A stretch of DNA of 64,000 bases, from positions 775,805 through 839,804 of the forward strand of contig BCIH01000003.1 of NCBI GenBank assembly GCA_002897115.2, read 5' to 3'. Under the pieces are notes generated by a model. It searched no databases, was not told where the DNA came from, and worked only from the letters and a program-made list of their open reading frames with translations. This document shows positions 26,998-42,194 of this stretch, piece by piece. Within the stretch, counting starts at the first letter, position 1; every line of letters begins with the position of its first letter. The DNA comes from Prototheca cutis (Eukaryota; Chlorophyta; Trebouxiophyceae; Chlorellales; Chlorellaceae). A program made the position numbers and the translations under genes.

Positions 26998-28465
26998 ATG
27001 CCGCTGATATACAGTTTTGTGGCCCGTCAGACGACGGTGCTCGCAGACTACACTTCATTTACTGGCAACTTCAGCGTCGTCGCGATACAGGTGCGGGGAG
27101 GGCCGGGCCCTGTCCTCCGACCGCTGGATCGCGGCGTGCCTGCTCAAACAATGGTCCCGTCGCCCTCTCCTCCAGGCGCTTGAGAAGGGCGCCCAAGGGA
27201 CCAACAGCAAGTTCACATACTCATGCGACGGCCACAGTACGCGTGGGAAGGGCTCGGTCAATTCGCATGGACATGCCCCACCCCGGCCGAACACCTGTGC
27301 ACTGTTGGGTGGGGAGCTGAACATGCCCGGGAGCTGACTGGCTCAACTCAACGCCCTCCCGTCTGCTCCCATTGTGCAGCATTCAACTACCTGTCGGCAA
27401 ACGATTACAGTGCGTGGGATGGAGGCGTTAACCTGGGTTGTCAGCATGGGTGGAAGGTGTGCCCCCAGCAGTCGCAGGATGCCACATCAGCTGCTTGCCG
27501 TCATGCCCACGTGCCCCTTGCGCCCTGTGCAGCTTTCTTGGTTGTGGCGGACGATGCGTTTGGTCGGCAGATCCCGTTTGCCTTCCTTGAGCGAGTCAAG
27601 GACGAGTGGTTCCAGAAATGGGCTGACAAGGGCGCCTCTGCCTTTGCCCATTCCATGGACAAAAGCTTTGGGTAAGGATATGGGGACGGGTTTGAGCAAG
27701 TGCTGGGGAACACGTTGTGTGCGCGGTTGTGTGCGGGATTGGACGAGGAGGGCGCGCGTGCCTTGTGGCGTTGCCGGAGGGTGATCGGAGCCCTTGTGCA
27801 CTTGGCGAGGGAGACATCTCTGCTGATCAGCAACCTCGCCCGCCTCCGTCCTTGCAGGCCGCGGCTGAAGTACTGGATGGAGTACTGCGAGCAGCACCCC
27901 GAGGAGATTTCCAAGATTGCCTCCGTCCAGAAAAAGGTGGACGAGGTGAAGAACATCATGGTGGAGAACATCGAGCGCGTGTTGGAGCGAGGGGAGAAGA
28001 TTGAGCTGTTGGTTGATAAGACAGACAACCTCCGGTTCCAGGTATGCTTGTTGCTTGTCTTAAAACGGGTTTTATTTATTCTTTTTTATTATGCGTACAT
28101 TTTGTCTGTCGCTTTTGTGCGATTTCAGTTGCGCTGGCGTGGGCTGCAACCCCAGAGCACATGGCGGGGGTGTGCAGGGAAGGCGCCGGGTTATCCCCCC
28201 AGATGCAGCAGTCTTCGTGTCAGTCACAGAGGATGCACACCAGGACACCCCAACCCCACATCCCTCGCTGCCCACCGAACCAATCAATCCCCGACCCCCC
28301 CCTCAGGCGGACAAGTTTCACAAGACGGGGCGGCAGCTGCGGAGCCGGATGTGGTGGCAGAGTTTCCGCATGAAGATGATCATCCTGGCAATCATCATCC
28401 TCATCGCCATCATCATCTTCTGTGCCGTCTGCTTCTCCGGCGGCAACTGCCTGAAGAGCAACTGA
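26998..28465 (+). CDS. VAMP72: longin-type R-SNARE, VAMP72/VAMP7-like
   Basis: A vesicle SNARE for fusion with endosomal, vacuolar or plasma membranes. Six exons (26998-27090, 27176-27236, 27380-27409, 27533-27671, 27858-28041, 28307-28465) join in phase to about 221 residues, the usual length. Residues 1-125 form the longin domain, beginning [20 protein letters not shown] and including [20 protein letters not shown]. Residues about 130-190 form the SNARE motif with the zero-layer Arg in [21 protein letters not shown] tail anchor ([20 protein letters not shown]) is followed by a short luminal Cys-containing tail. One exon is only 30 bases. TGTAA lies about 80 bases after the stop. The assignment to the plant VAMP72 group follows from the [10 protein letters not shown] start and is secure. 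Confidence 0.95.
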
Positions 28466-28545
28466 CCCCTGGGGTTTCCACGTTGCGGGGTCTCGACAAT
28501 CCCCTGCGCCGACACCCCAAGCACTTTGCCTCACCTTGTGCTGCT

Positions 28546-28550
28546 TGTAA
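28546..28550 (+). terminator. TGTAA poly(A) signal of the VAMP gene
   Basis: TGTAA about 80 bases downstream of the VAMP stop codon. Confidence 0.5.
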
Positions 28551-28751
28551 CGCCCCCTGTGACTCTTTCTCCCCCCTTGTTTGGCTGCCTTGTTCCCAGC
28601 GTGCATCACACTGTATTCGGCAGCGCCAAACACATCGAGCTTGGGTGGGCACGTTCTTCAGCGTGTGCACGTGTGTGTCCTCTCGCTTTTGGGAAATTCA
28701 GTTGGCATTCCAGAGTGGCAAGCATTTGTTCGAGGAAGTAGCATGAACGAA

Positions 28752-28756
28752 TTACA
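28752..28756 (-). terminator. TGTAA poly(A) signal of PRP2
   Basis: TTACA on the plus strand, about 112 bases beyond the minus-strand PRP2 stop. Confidence 0.45.
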
Positions 28757-28867
28757 TCACCGTTCGGAGGGGCCTATGGCGACATGGTGCCGAGTGCCCA
28801 TACCACACAACCCAATCCATGGCCACATCTCGCCGCCGCCAGCAAGCCGTGCAGGGGCGGCCCTACA

Positions 28868-33878
<5,011 letters not shown>

Positions 33879-34160
33879 CAGCTCTAGATGGCCTCTCACC
33901 GCCCCATTATTCCATGCACACGCATTTGTCTCAATGTATGGACCAAAAATATGCCAATTGTGTTACGGCATGTAGCGGAAAATGATTGCCATACAAAGAG
34001 CGTGGCAACTCACATTCCGATGGGCATCCCGATCTGCGGTCATCGTCAGCCCGTGCTCCGAGCGTTCTGCATTCATGATTTCGTTCATGCAGGGCGAGCC
34101 CGGGTCTTGCCCTGCGTATTTGAAAAGTTCAACATGCTGGAATAATGCTCTGTGAACGCC
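33879..34160. promoter_or_regulatory. probable bidirectional promoter of PRP2 and ATG12
   Basis: The two start codons are head-to-head with only about 280 bases between them, so the control regions must overlap. No TATA-like element is obvious. Confidence 0.5.
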
Positions 34161-34939
34161 ATGTCTGATGGCAAAGGTATGGCGTCTTTAAAGTAGTCCA
34201 CTGGGCGCACGAGGTGGTGCCGTGGCTCCGACTGCCCGTGGCCCCTGGTTGCCCCGAGCCCCCTGACGTCTCATCCAGACGCGGGTTTTATCATTGATCC
34301 CTCCCATATTCTTCCGACACAGTCATAATTCTGTTCAAGCAGACGGGTGACGCGCCTGTCCTAAAGCAAACCAAAGTGAAGGTGGGCCCTGTTGTGTGGC
34401 AGGGGCGTCCTGGGTCCTGCAAGCTTCCCCCGTGGCAGGAGCCACCCTTGTGCGTGCAGTGGATGGGCTTCTGACATAAATCCACACGCGATTTACACCC
34501 CCGGCACAGGTGGACGGCAAGGAGCGCTTTGCCAAATTGGTGGAGTTCCTTCGGAAGAAGCTGGGCCGGGACCAGCTGGTGAGGTGTTCCGTGCTGGAGG
34601 GGAGGCTGATGGAGTTTGACGGCAAGGGGTGTGAGATGGAGTGACCGTGGCATGCGCACTGACCATGGCACACACACACATGAGTAGAAAGGGGCCCCCA
34701 TCATGCGATGCAGCTTCTTTTGGTTCGCTCGTTGGAAGCCCCTGTGCCTGCCGGCGGTCCACTGAACCCTGTGCCCAGCGCCCCAAAATAACAATCACCC
34801 ATCACCATTTTGGCAGTTTTTGTACTTGAAAGAGTCATTTTCGCCGTCACTGGAGGAGCAAATTGGGGTGCTCTACCGTGCCTTTGGTGTGGACGGGCGA
34901 CTGGTGGTGCACTACGCCTGCACACCGGCCTGGGGCTGA
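34161..34939 (+). CDS. ATG12: ubiquitin-like autophagy protein ATG12
   Basis: ATG12 is conjugated through its C-terminal Gly to ATG5, and the conjugate promotes ATG8 lipidation during autophagosome formation. Exons 34161-34176, 34323-34381, 34510-34578 and 34817-34939 join in phase to 88 residues. Visible family blocks are VIILFKQTGDAPVLKQTKVK, ERFAKLVEFLRKKLGRDQL, FLYLKESFSPSLEEQIGVLY and VDGRLVVHYACTPAWG, ending exactly at the conserved Gly used for conjugation, with no tail to be removed. The N-terminus (MSDGK) is almost as short as possible, so the protein is nearly only the ubiquitin fold, unlike the larger fungal and animal forms. The next gene starts 45 bases after the stop. Confidence 0.93.
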
Positions 34940-34984
34940 GCGGGGGAGGTTGAGACCCTCCAGACCCCAGATCCCACCAATACG

Positions 34985-36600
34985 ATGCCGCGATTCTTCT
35001 TCCTGACGACGTCCAAGGCGGACAACGTGCGGACGTCTGTGCAGCGTGGCGGCTGGCGCTCGGCGCCCGGCGTGGCACAGCGTGTGGCGGAGGCCGGCGC
35101 GGCGGCCGGCCCCGACGCCGTGCTGCTCTTCCTCTCGGCACGGACGACGGGAAACTTTGCGGGCGTGGCGCGGCTGGCCAGCCCGCCGCTGCTTGGGCAG
35201 GCTCTGGCCTGGGAAGGCGACGGCGACACCGCGCCGCCCTTTGCCGTGGAGTGGTTGATGCGCGTGGACCTGCCCTTTCCCGAGACCGAGCACGTTCGAA
35301 ACGCCTTGGACGACGGCCGCGCGGTGCGCCTGGGGCGCAACGGCCAAGAAGTGGACCCGGCTGCCGCGGCGCAGTTGTGGGCACTGCTGGACGGGAAAGC
35401 CCGGGCCACAAACGCGGGGCCGCCGCCGCCACCGGTGGCGCCGCTCCTCCCTGCACGGCCCGGCATGCTCCCGGGGGCTGCACCGACCATGATGATGCCA
35501 GGCGGCGCGGGGTGGATGTTTGGTGGCATGCCACCGTTCAGTGCTGCGGCCGCCGGCATGATGATGCAGCAGGCGCAGCTCATGATGATGCAGCAGCAGC
35601 AGCGTCAGCAGCAGCAGGCAATGGGTACGAAGCGCGGCATTTGCCGTTGGGGGGATGTTCTTGGGGAGATCGGTTTGGACACAGCAGATGGTTTGGACAC
35701 GATGCTGCTCCNTGGTGAGTCATGACCTGTTTCATCCTCAAATGATAGACCCGACCTTGCAGGCCTTTCCTTCACTGTCCCCCTCACGCAATCAATCCAC
35801 CTACCACTGCTGCAGGAATGCCTGGTGGGGTTGTCCCCGGCATGTGGGCGCCGGGCGGCGGCATGGTCCCGGTGGCGCCACCGGGTCAGCCCCCACCTCC
35901 GCCGGCACTGGCCGGGCGCCCCAATGGCCGGGAACGGGGCAGGCACGACACCCGGCCAGACATCATCCAGATGAGCTACGAGGAGTACCTCGAGGCATTC
36001 AAGAGGGTCAAGGGCAGGGAAAAGGAGGAATCTCGTCAAGACGAGGTGACTCGCGACGACGACGAGGCCCCGACCGCAGGTCCGTTTGCTGGTGCGGGGG
36101 GAGCTACGGGAGGAGGCACCTGGGGGAAGGTTTCTGCTGGGGCCTGCCTCGATGCTGAGGGGTTTTGGAAAGCTCATAATTCCTCTACGCATGTTAATCA
36201 CGAGCCCCGTCCCCCCTCTGTGCATCCACACATCGTTTGCACTCACTGCAGATGGCAGCGATGCTCAGGCCGCTGGGAATCCAATGCAGCTGATGGATGA
36301 GGACGACTATGTGGAGCACTGCAGAAAGTGAGTTATTTCTAGTTTTGAGTCCGGCGTCCTCTGATCGTCCATGCAAATGCTTGTTGCTTCGGTGGGGCGG
36401 GAGGGGAGACGTCACAGCTGGGCACTGACCATCATCGCATGGGCTCATGGCACCACAGGTACACCTCTGAGATGGGGATGCCGTTTGATGAGGCTGTCAT
36501 TCGGCAGCACTACCACAACATGAAGGCTTCCGTGGAGGGCCAGGCCGAGGTGCCCAAGGAAGCGAGCCCCGATAAAGAGCCTGTGCAGCAGGCGGCATGA
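34985..36600 (+). CDS. YTH-domain RNA-binding protein (m6A reader-like)
   Basis: Exons 34985-35624, 35816-36079, 36252-36327 and 36459-36600 join in phase to about 373 residues. Residues 1-140 form a YTH domain: RFFFLTTSKADNVRTSVQRG, GGWRSAPG, VLLFLSARTTGNFAGVARLA, VEWLMRVDLPF and VRLGRNGQEVDPAAAAQL. Trp residues in GGW and VEW (and LAW) are candidates for the cage that holds N6-methyladenosine. It is closest in my memory to the YTHDC1 type. Residues about 150-215 are Pro, then Met/Gln-rich, a composition common in phase-separating RNA proteins. A short helical segment (IIQMSYEEYLEAFKRVK) follows, then an acidic region and a C-terminal helix (EMGMPFDEAVIRQHYHNMK). The domain begins four residues from the predicted start, so an upstream exon cannot be fully excluded, but ATG12 ends only 45 bases before. 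Confidence 0.85.
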
Positions 36601-37038
36601 CGGCATTGCCCGGCTGTCAACTGGTCTCGACATTCTGTAGCAGCAGTGTGAACAGCAAATTGGATGCAAGAAACTTGCCAAAAAATATATAGTGACCTGG
36701 CAGTCGCATAGGTGTGATGCTGTGCTGTGATTGGACGGCTGGTTGGCTGCTTGGAAACCAGTCTGTGAGCAGCAGCTTGGCGCTGACATCAGCAGTGGCC
36801 GCTGCAGGTGCCGCCTGGTTATCACAGGCGGCGCGTTCCGATGCAATAACATGCAAACAAACACGCCCAGGGCATTGGCGATGTCGTAATCGGCATTTCG
36901 GGTGCATGAAAACGCTGTGTTTTCCGCGATTCGAGGCTGCGGCGTTGACGGGTGGGGATTAACCTGCCACACTGGTTTCGGTGAGGAAGCGGCACTTTCA
37001 GCACGATCAAGGGCGACGACGCCCCTCGCTCCAGCACC
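36601..37038. other. intergenic region
   Basis: No supported gene; it contains the 3' UTR of the YTH gene and the promoter of the PQ-loop gene. Confidence 0.35.
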
Positions 37039-37536
37039 ATGCCGAGCACAGCCGTGGTAAATGCGATAGGCTCGGTCGGGGGTGGCGTCCTCTCGGCCTG
37101 CCTGCTGCCGCAGCTGTGGCGCCTGTATCGGACCCGGAGTGCTGGGGACCTGGCCTACCTCTACCTCTTCGCCTACTGTTCCGGCCTGTTCTTCACCTTT
37201 TTGTACTTGTATTGGGAAGGTGCCACTGTGGCATGGATCTGCGCCCTCATCGAAATTGCCTGCGCCCTGCTGGTGCTGGCAGGCAAGGTCTACCTGGACA
37301 ACTGGGGGCCCTACTCCAAGCGCGGCAAGGCGGCGGCCACCGCCGCCGCGGCAGCCGGCTCTGCGGGAAGCACGACCTCTGTGCACACGGATCGGAGCGC
37401 CGATGGCATGGCGCAGGTCGCTGGCACCAGTGTGGAGCTCATGCCACAAGGCAGTCACCTGCTGCGGGCGTCCCACCCCGGTGGCGCTGTCCGGCGAGCA
37501 GAAGGCATGGCCGCCATGACTACCAGCATCCCTTGA
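37039..37536 (+). CDS. small PQ-loop (SemiSWEET/MtN3-like) membrane protein
   Basis: A single uninterrupted reading frame of 165 residues. Three hydrophobic helices are visible: about 7-24 (VNAIGSVGGGVLSACLLP), 40-60 (LYLFAYCSGLFFTFLYLY) and 64-85 (VAWICALIEIACALLVLAGK). The PQ-loop signature LPQLWRLYRTRSAGDLAYLY sits after the first helix. Three helices make one half of a SWEET or PQ-loop transporter, so the protein would need to dimerise, as bacterial SemiSWEETs do. The C-terminal 75 residues are soluble and Ala/Ser/Gly-rich. Substrate is unknown; sugars or basic amino acids are the known cargoes of related families. TGTAA lies at 37779. Single-exon structure is unusual among its neighbours. 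Confidence 0.8.
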   Translation: MPSTAVVNAIGSVGGGVLSACLLPQLWRLYRTRSAGDLAYLYLFAYCSGLFFTFLYLYWEGATVAWICALIEIACALLVLAGKVYLDNWGPYSKRGKAAATAAAAAGSAGSTTSVHTDRSADGMAQVAGTSVELMPQGSHLLRASHPGGAVRRAEGMAAMTTSIP

Positions 37537-37778
37537 GCTCATGATAGTCTGTGCTGCCGGGATTGGACGAAATGTTCGCTCCCATCCACACATGGCAGCC
37601 AATGCAACTGTATCACCACATATCCTCCCCCCCCCCATATCCACACAGCCCTCATTCATTTTGTGTGTACACTCTCGCTCGTTTGGTTCAAAAGAGCTGT
37701 ACCAAATTCTGTAGAGGCAGAATCGTCCATTTTCAACTGCAGCTGGCATGGCTGGTCAGGGCTTGAGCTGGTCGGGAT

Positions 37779-37783
37779 TGTAA
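37779..37783 (+). terminator. TGTAA poly(A) signal of the PQ-loop gene
   Basis: TGTAA about 240 bases after the stop; it lies within the 3' region shared with the convergent Ala/Gln-rich gene. Confidence 0.35.
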
Positions 37784-37847
37784 GCAAGACATGGGCCTGC
37801 GTTTGATGCCCGGGCATCTGCGCACGCTCTCCCTGAAGCAAAATCTG

Positions 37848-40816
37848 TCAGGACAGAAAGTGCTGGGCGGGGGCCGCGGCGGCACCCGACCATTGCATGG
37901 CTGCCGGTGCTGGTGCTGCCGTGGGCCCAGTGCTCGGTGCCAGGCGTCCCGCTGATGCCAGCTTCCAATAGTACGCCGCCGCGGCAGCAGCCGCAGAAGA
38001 GGCACCGGGACCGGCGGCACCGACGTCGTCAGCCTGCCGAACCTGTGCAGCAGCAGCGGCGGCAGCGTTTTCTTGTGTGCCAGCTACTTTGTCGGCAGAA
38101 GGCCTTGCAGCCTCGCCAGTCTGCTGTGGCAGGGGTGCGCCCCGGAGGGGAGAGTCGGTGTGGCAAAGGCCCTGCCCGGAACAGATCGTTCCCAGTGCCA
38201 CGGGGTCGTACGCCAGGCCTGGAAGCATCGTCAGCGCATCGCTGCTCCCCGCGCCGTGCATGAGCGAGGGCGGCAGCCCGCCGGCGCTGAGTCCTGGCGG
38301 GCCCCGGGCAGGTGCACTGCACGTCGCGTTGCCCTGCGTGGCGGCGGCTGCGGCGGCTGCGGCCACAGCAGCTGCGGCACCCTGAATCCACGCGGCCGCA
38401 GTGCTCGCGACCTGCTGCTGGAACTCTGATTGCTGGTGTTCGCGCTGTTTGGATAGCGCGGCGAGGTAGGCGCCCACCGCCGCCTGCTGTCGCGCCGCAT
38501 ACTCTGCGACGGCCGGCGGGCCGTGGGTGGCAGCAGACGCAAAGGACGGCGAGCCGTCGCCGCCGCTGTACAGATTCATCGCTGCCGCTGCCGCCGCGGG
38601 GGGCATCGAGCCGTGTGCAGTGGCCGCAGCGAGCAACGCGGCCTGCGCCTCACGCTGCTCTTCCGCCGGGTGCCGACGGCTGAGGCCCGTGCCTGCGGCC
38701 GCCGCTGCCAGGACTGCCGCTGCGGCCGAGGGAAACCCGGCCAGGGCCGTGACCTCAGCATCACGTGCTGAGTGCGACGGGCCTGCGGCAGCCATCGTCC
38801 ACGGGCCCGCCGTGCCGCCAGCAGCATCGGGGCGGGAGCCGCCATGCAGGGCCGTCGCAACGGATCTCTGCTGTTGGTGCTGCCGGTGGTGGTGTGGATG
38901 AGAGCCGCCCAACAGGTGCCCCTGTGCACCACCAGAGAGGCTGGGGAAGGTGCCAGTCTCTGCCCGCGGCGTCGCCGCCGAATGCGTGGGGCCACTCGAT
39001 CCGAGCCCTTGCTGCTGCTCCTGATGCTCACCGTACCCACAGCCCTGCTGGAACGAGGCCACCGCAGCGACAGCCCGTCCCCTGCCCATGGCGACTCCGC
39101 TACCACCGGCAGGCGGTGGCAATCCGGCCTGTGGCTGCCCAATGAAGCCGTCCGCAGCGCTGTTCCCAGTGGCGGTCCTCCGTCGACGCTTGACGTTGCG
39201 CAGCGCGACCCAGAGCCGGTCCTCCTCCTCATCAAATGCCCCTTCTTCATCCTCATACTCGTTGTCATCGTCTTTCCTCTTTGCCATGCGGCGCGAGGCC
39301 CTCTGGGCTGCCATGGGAGGCCGGGCCGCGCGGGCAACCCCGCGGCCGACCGCTCCAAAGGCATCCAGCAGGCGGCCCCCGTCGGCGGTGCTGCTGCTGC
39401 CCTCGGTGCCTTGGCGCTGCAGCGTGGCGGGCATGGAGGCCGCCTGGGTGGCCAGCACCAGGGACCCAGACGACCGAGACCCAGGGCGGGAATGCGGCAG
39501 GCCCAGAGACAGCTCGGTGGCGGATGACCGGGCGACTGCAGTTGGGCTGGGGCTGGTTGTTGCTGCGGGGAATCCGTCCGTTGCCGCCGAGCCCCTTGTC
39601 ACCTGGATCAAGAGGCGACATAAAGGCGGAGGGTGGGCGGGTGGGCATGCGCTGACAGTGGAATCTACATTGCAAAAGTAGTTCCTCAAGGTCCATCCAT
39701 CCATTTGCTTGCCCCAGACGACCGGCGTGAACAAACAACAAAACACACACAAGCAAAGCAGCACAAGTACAGCATAATACCGTGTAGGAAAACGGGTCCT
39801 TGCGCCCGCCACGCCCGCCGCGCTCGAGGTCCCCCTCGCTGACCAGGCAGCGCAGGGCCTTGGACGTGTCGGGATTGTTGCCAAACTGCTGACGCAGCAC
39901 GCGTTCCGGCACGCCGCGGGCCCCTGATGCCAGGTACGACGCCTCATGTGCCGCGACGTAATCCAGAATGGCCTGCGCCGCCTGACCCACCCGAGAGGCA
40001 AGGCTGTAAGTTTTGGGCAGTCGGCCGTCGGGGCCGTCCTCGGACCGTGCACGGCCGCCGCCCACACCAGCGGGCGCCGAGCCGGCACGGGTCATCCCGC
40101 CGTCGGCCAGGCCCATTGACCACAGACCGAGACGGTCCCTGGAAATTGAGCCCCGCAGGCCCGTTGGATGGACCGACCCCCGGCGCGTCGGGGGCGGCTC
40201 GTCGCCTTCGCTGCTGGATTCCTGCGCGTCGTCCTGGTCCCTGCCATCATCATCGGCTTCCCCGCTCCCCCGGCCGCCGCCAGTGCCACAGGCCAGCCAT
40301 GCCAGTGCCTCGGCCGCCTCGATGTCCGTGCGGCTACGGATGGGCGTGACCTTGGTGGGCAGCAGCGGGCTGGTCGGCGTCTCCGCGCCCGAGCCGTCGT
40401 TCCGGGGGCGAAGCGGCGATCGCTGCGTGCTGATCAGCGTCGCCGTCGTGCTGGCCGCTGCGTGGGTTGCATGTGCGTGCATGTGTGTGTGGGTGCACCG
40501 CGGGACTGTCTGAGCGGGCCCCCTTCCCAAAGCGCACAATCTCAACGCCAGTCCCACTCAAAAGCCCTATGCCTTCCCACTCACCCTTGCAAATGGGAGG
40601 TTCATCCCCGAAATCCGGGGTCGTGGCGGGCAGAGGCGAGGTGTCGCTGGTGCAGTGCTCGGCGGCGGTGTAGGCCGGGTGGCCTCCGAGCTTGATCGAG
40701 TCCGCGAGCCTGCCCACCAAACTCCACTGCACGGGGGTCGGAGAGAGAGCAGGGTGGGTCTCCGGGCACGGTCCCCGTACCGGGTGCACCGCAGACAACG
40801 TAGGCGCTCCATGCAT
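37848..40816 (-). CDS. large Ala/Gln/Ser-rich protein with a winged-helix-like block, function unknown
   Basis: Minus-strand exons 40816-40585, 40457-39781 and 39602-37848 join in phase to about 887 residues. Most is low complexity: Arg/Ser/Pro-rich at the N-terminus, and long Ala, Gln and His stretches in the C-terminal half. One ordered block at about 230-305 (VGQAAQAILDYVAAHEASYL ... VPERVLRQQFGNNPDTSKAL, then a Gly/Arg-rich turn and KDPFSYT) looks like a small helix-turn-helix or winged helix of a type I recall from plant nuclear proteins. A basic run KRRRRTATGN and the segment MAKRKDDDNEYEDEEG suggest nuclear localisation. I infer a transcriptional regulator or chromatin-associated factor, with low confidence. 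The start is the first Met upstream with no in-frame stop in exon 1, and is not certain. Confidence 0.65.
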
Positions 40817-42194
40817 TGCCTAATCTCGATGGGACGGGGACCAATGCATCACCTTGGGGCCATTGCTGAATATGGGCGATAGCTTGGCGGGCAGCCGGTC
40901 TTGGGACATCGTGGAGGGCCTCGACCACCTGCGATCATCGATGGCAATGCCCAAGATTTCGTACCGTCGCATCCCATTGCCACATGTTGATCCGGACAGG
41001 CCGACAGGGCCTGCCTGGGGACGGGCCAGACCCACTGGTCCCTCGCCCGTGAAATTTCCGACCGGTGGTGCACCTGGAGTGTGGGGCGTCCAGGAAAGCT
41101 CCCGCGCTCCAGATGACAATGTACTATCGCCCCGTACAGCAAAATGGCGTGACTTCGAGCGCCCGGGCTTCGCCGCCGGTGGGCTCAGTTCAAGTGGGCA
41201 GACTGCACTGGGTTCGAAGTGGGGTGGCGCCAACGTGTTGGGTGCAGCCAACCAGGACGGGCGTGCTTGACAGCCCTCGCAAACGCCGTTTCGAGCAAGA
41301 GTTGGACAATGGCTGGAAGGTGGGCGAGGGAGTTTTCATCGGCAGACGGGTTTGAGTCGAAGTGTGCCTCGACTCGAAAACACAAAAAACTGGGCGCGCG
41401 ACATCAATTTCTGAGCTGTCTGGACTTTTTCAAAATTCTTTCCCCGGTGCATGCTCGCCGGCAGCTTCGCCGGCGATTCCTAAACTCCTGTGATCCATGC
41501 GCATGTTTGCTCATGAACAGTGGGTCGCATGCGTTGGCGTTAAGAGGCCGGCGTTTGCGGCGGGGCAACCGGGGTTTCTGCTGGGTCTCGGGACTGGTGC
41601 GACCCGGGGCCCCGACGCGCTCCAGGTGGCACGATATAAAGACCCAAACACCGCGAACAACCCATAAATAGTCGCATTTTGAAAGAAATTGACTTGGGAG
41701 CGGGGGTTGTAAAGGGTGGTGTTTCTGGGTGCCATCAGCTGAAGCCTTGGTGACGTGGCCGCATAGCGCAGGCATCGGCCACCGTGGTTCCAGGAGGTCA
41801 TGCCCACACATCGCCCGCCCATGTTGACCAGAGCATGGCAAGGAACAGCATGGGTATGCTGCCAACGCATGGCATGCTACGTGATGGAGCGGTGGGTCAG
41901 TACGAAGCGACCGCGAAGGTGGCAACGTGCGGACGTGGCCTGAGTTCACGAATCCAACCATAGCCCCCCCCGCCATGAGGTATATGCCGCCCTCGGACCA
42001 GCTCTACGCCCGTGCTGCCTTTCGTTGTTCTACTATTTGGGCATGTAATTGTAGAGCTTGGAACTTTGATTGGCGCCCACTGCGAAAAGCTTTCGTCTCC
42101 AGGAGTCCCGCCCGCGGCCGTCGCCACCTCGACCGGTCCGCCAGAGCCTCAGCGCAGAGCGAATGCCCATGCGAGGGTGTTCCTTCCCGGGGTC
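40817..42194. other. divergent intergenic region
   Basis: About 1.4 kb between the Ala/Gln-rich gene (-) and the SPX-RING gene (+). Open frames on both strands lack similarity and splice support. It must hold both promoters; phosphate-response elements could be sought here but I did not identify one. Confidence 0.35.

Noticed and set aside
41219..41671. 150-codon open frame upstream of the SPX-RING gene
   Set aside because: No similarity, no splice continuity with neighbours and atypical composition; treated as chance.
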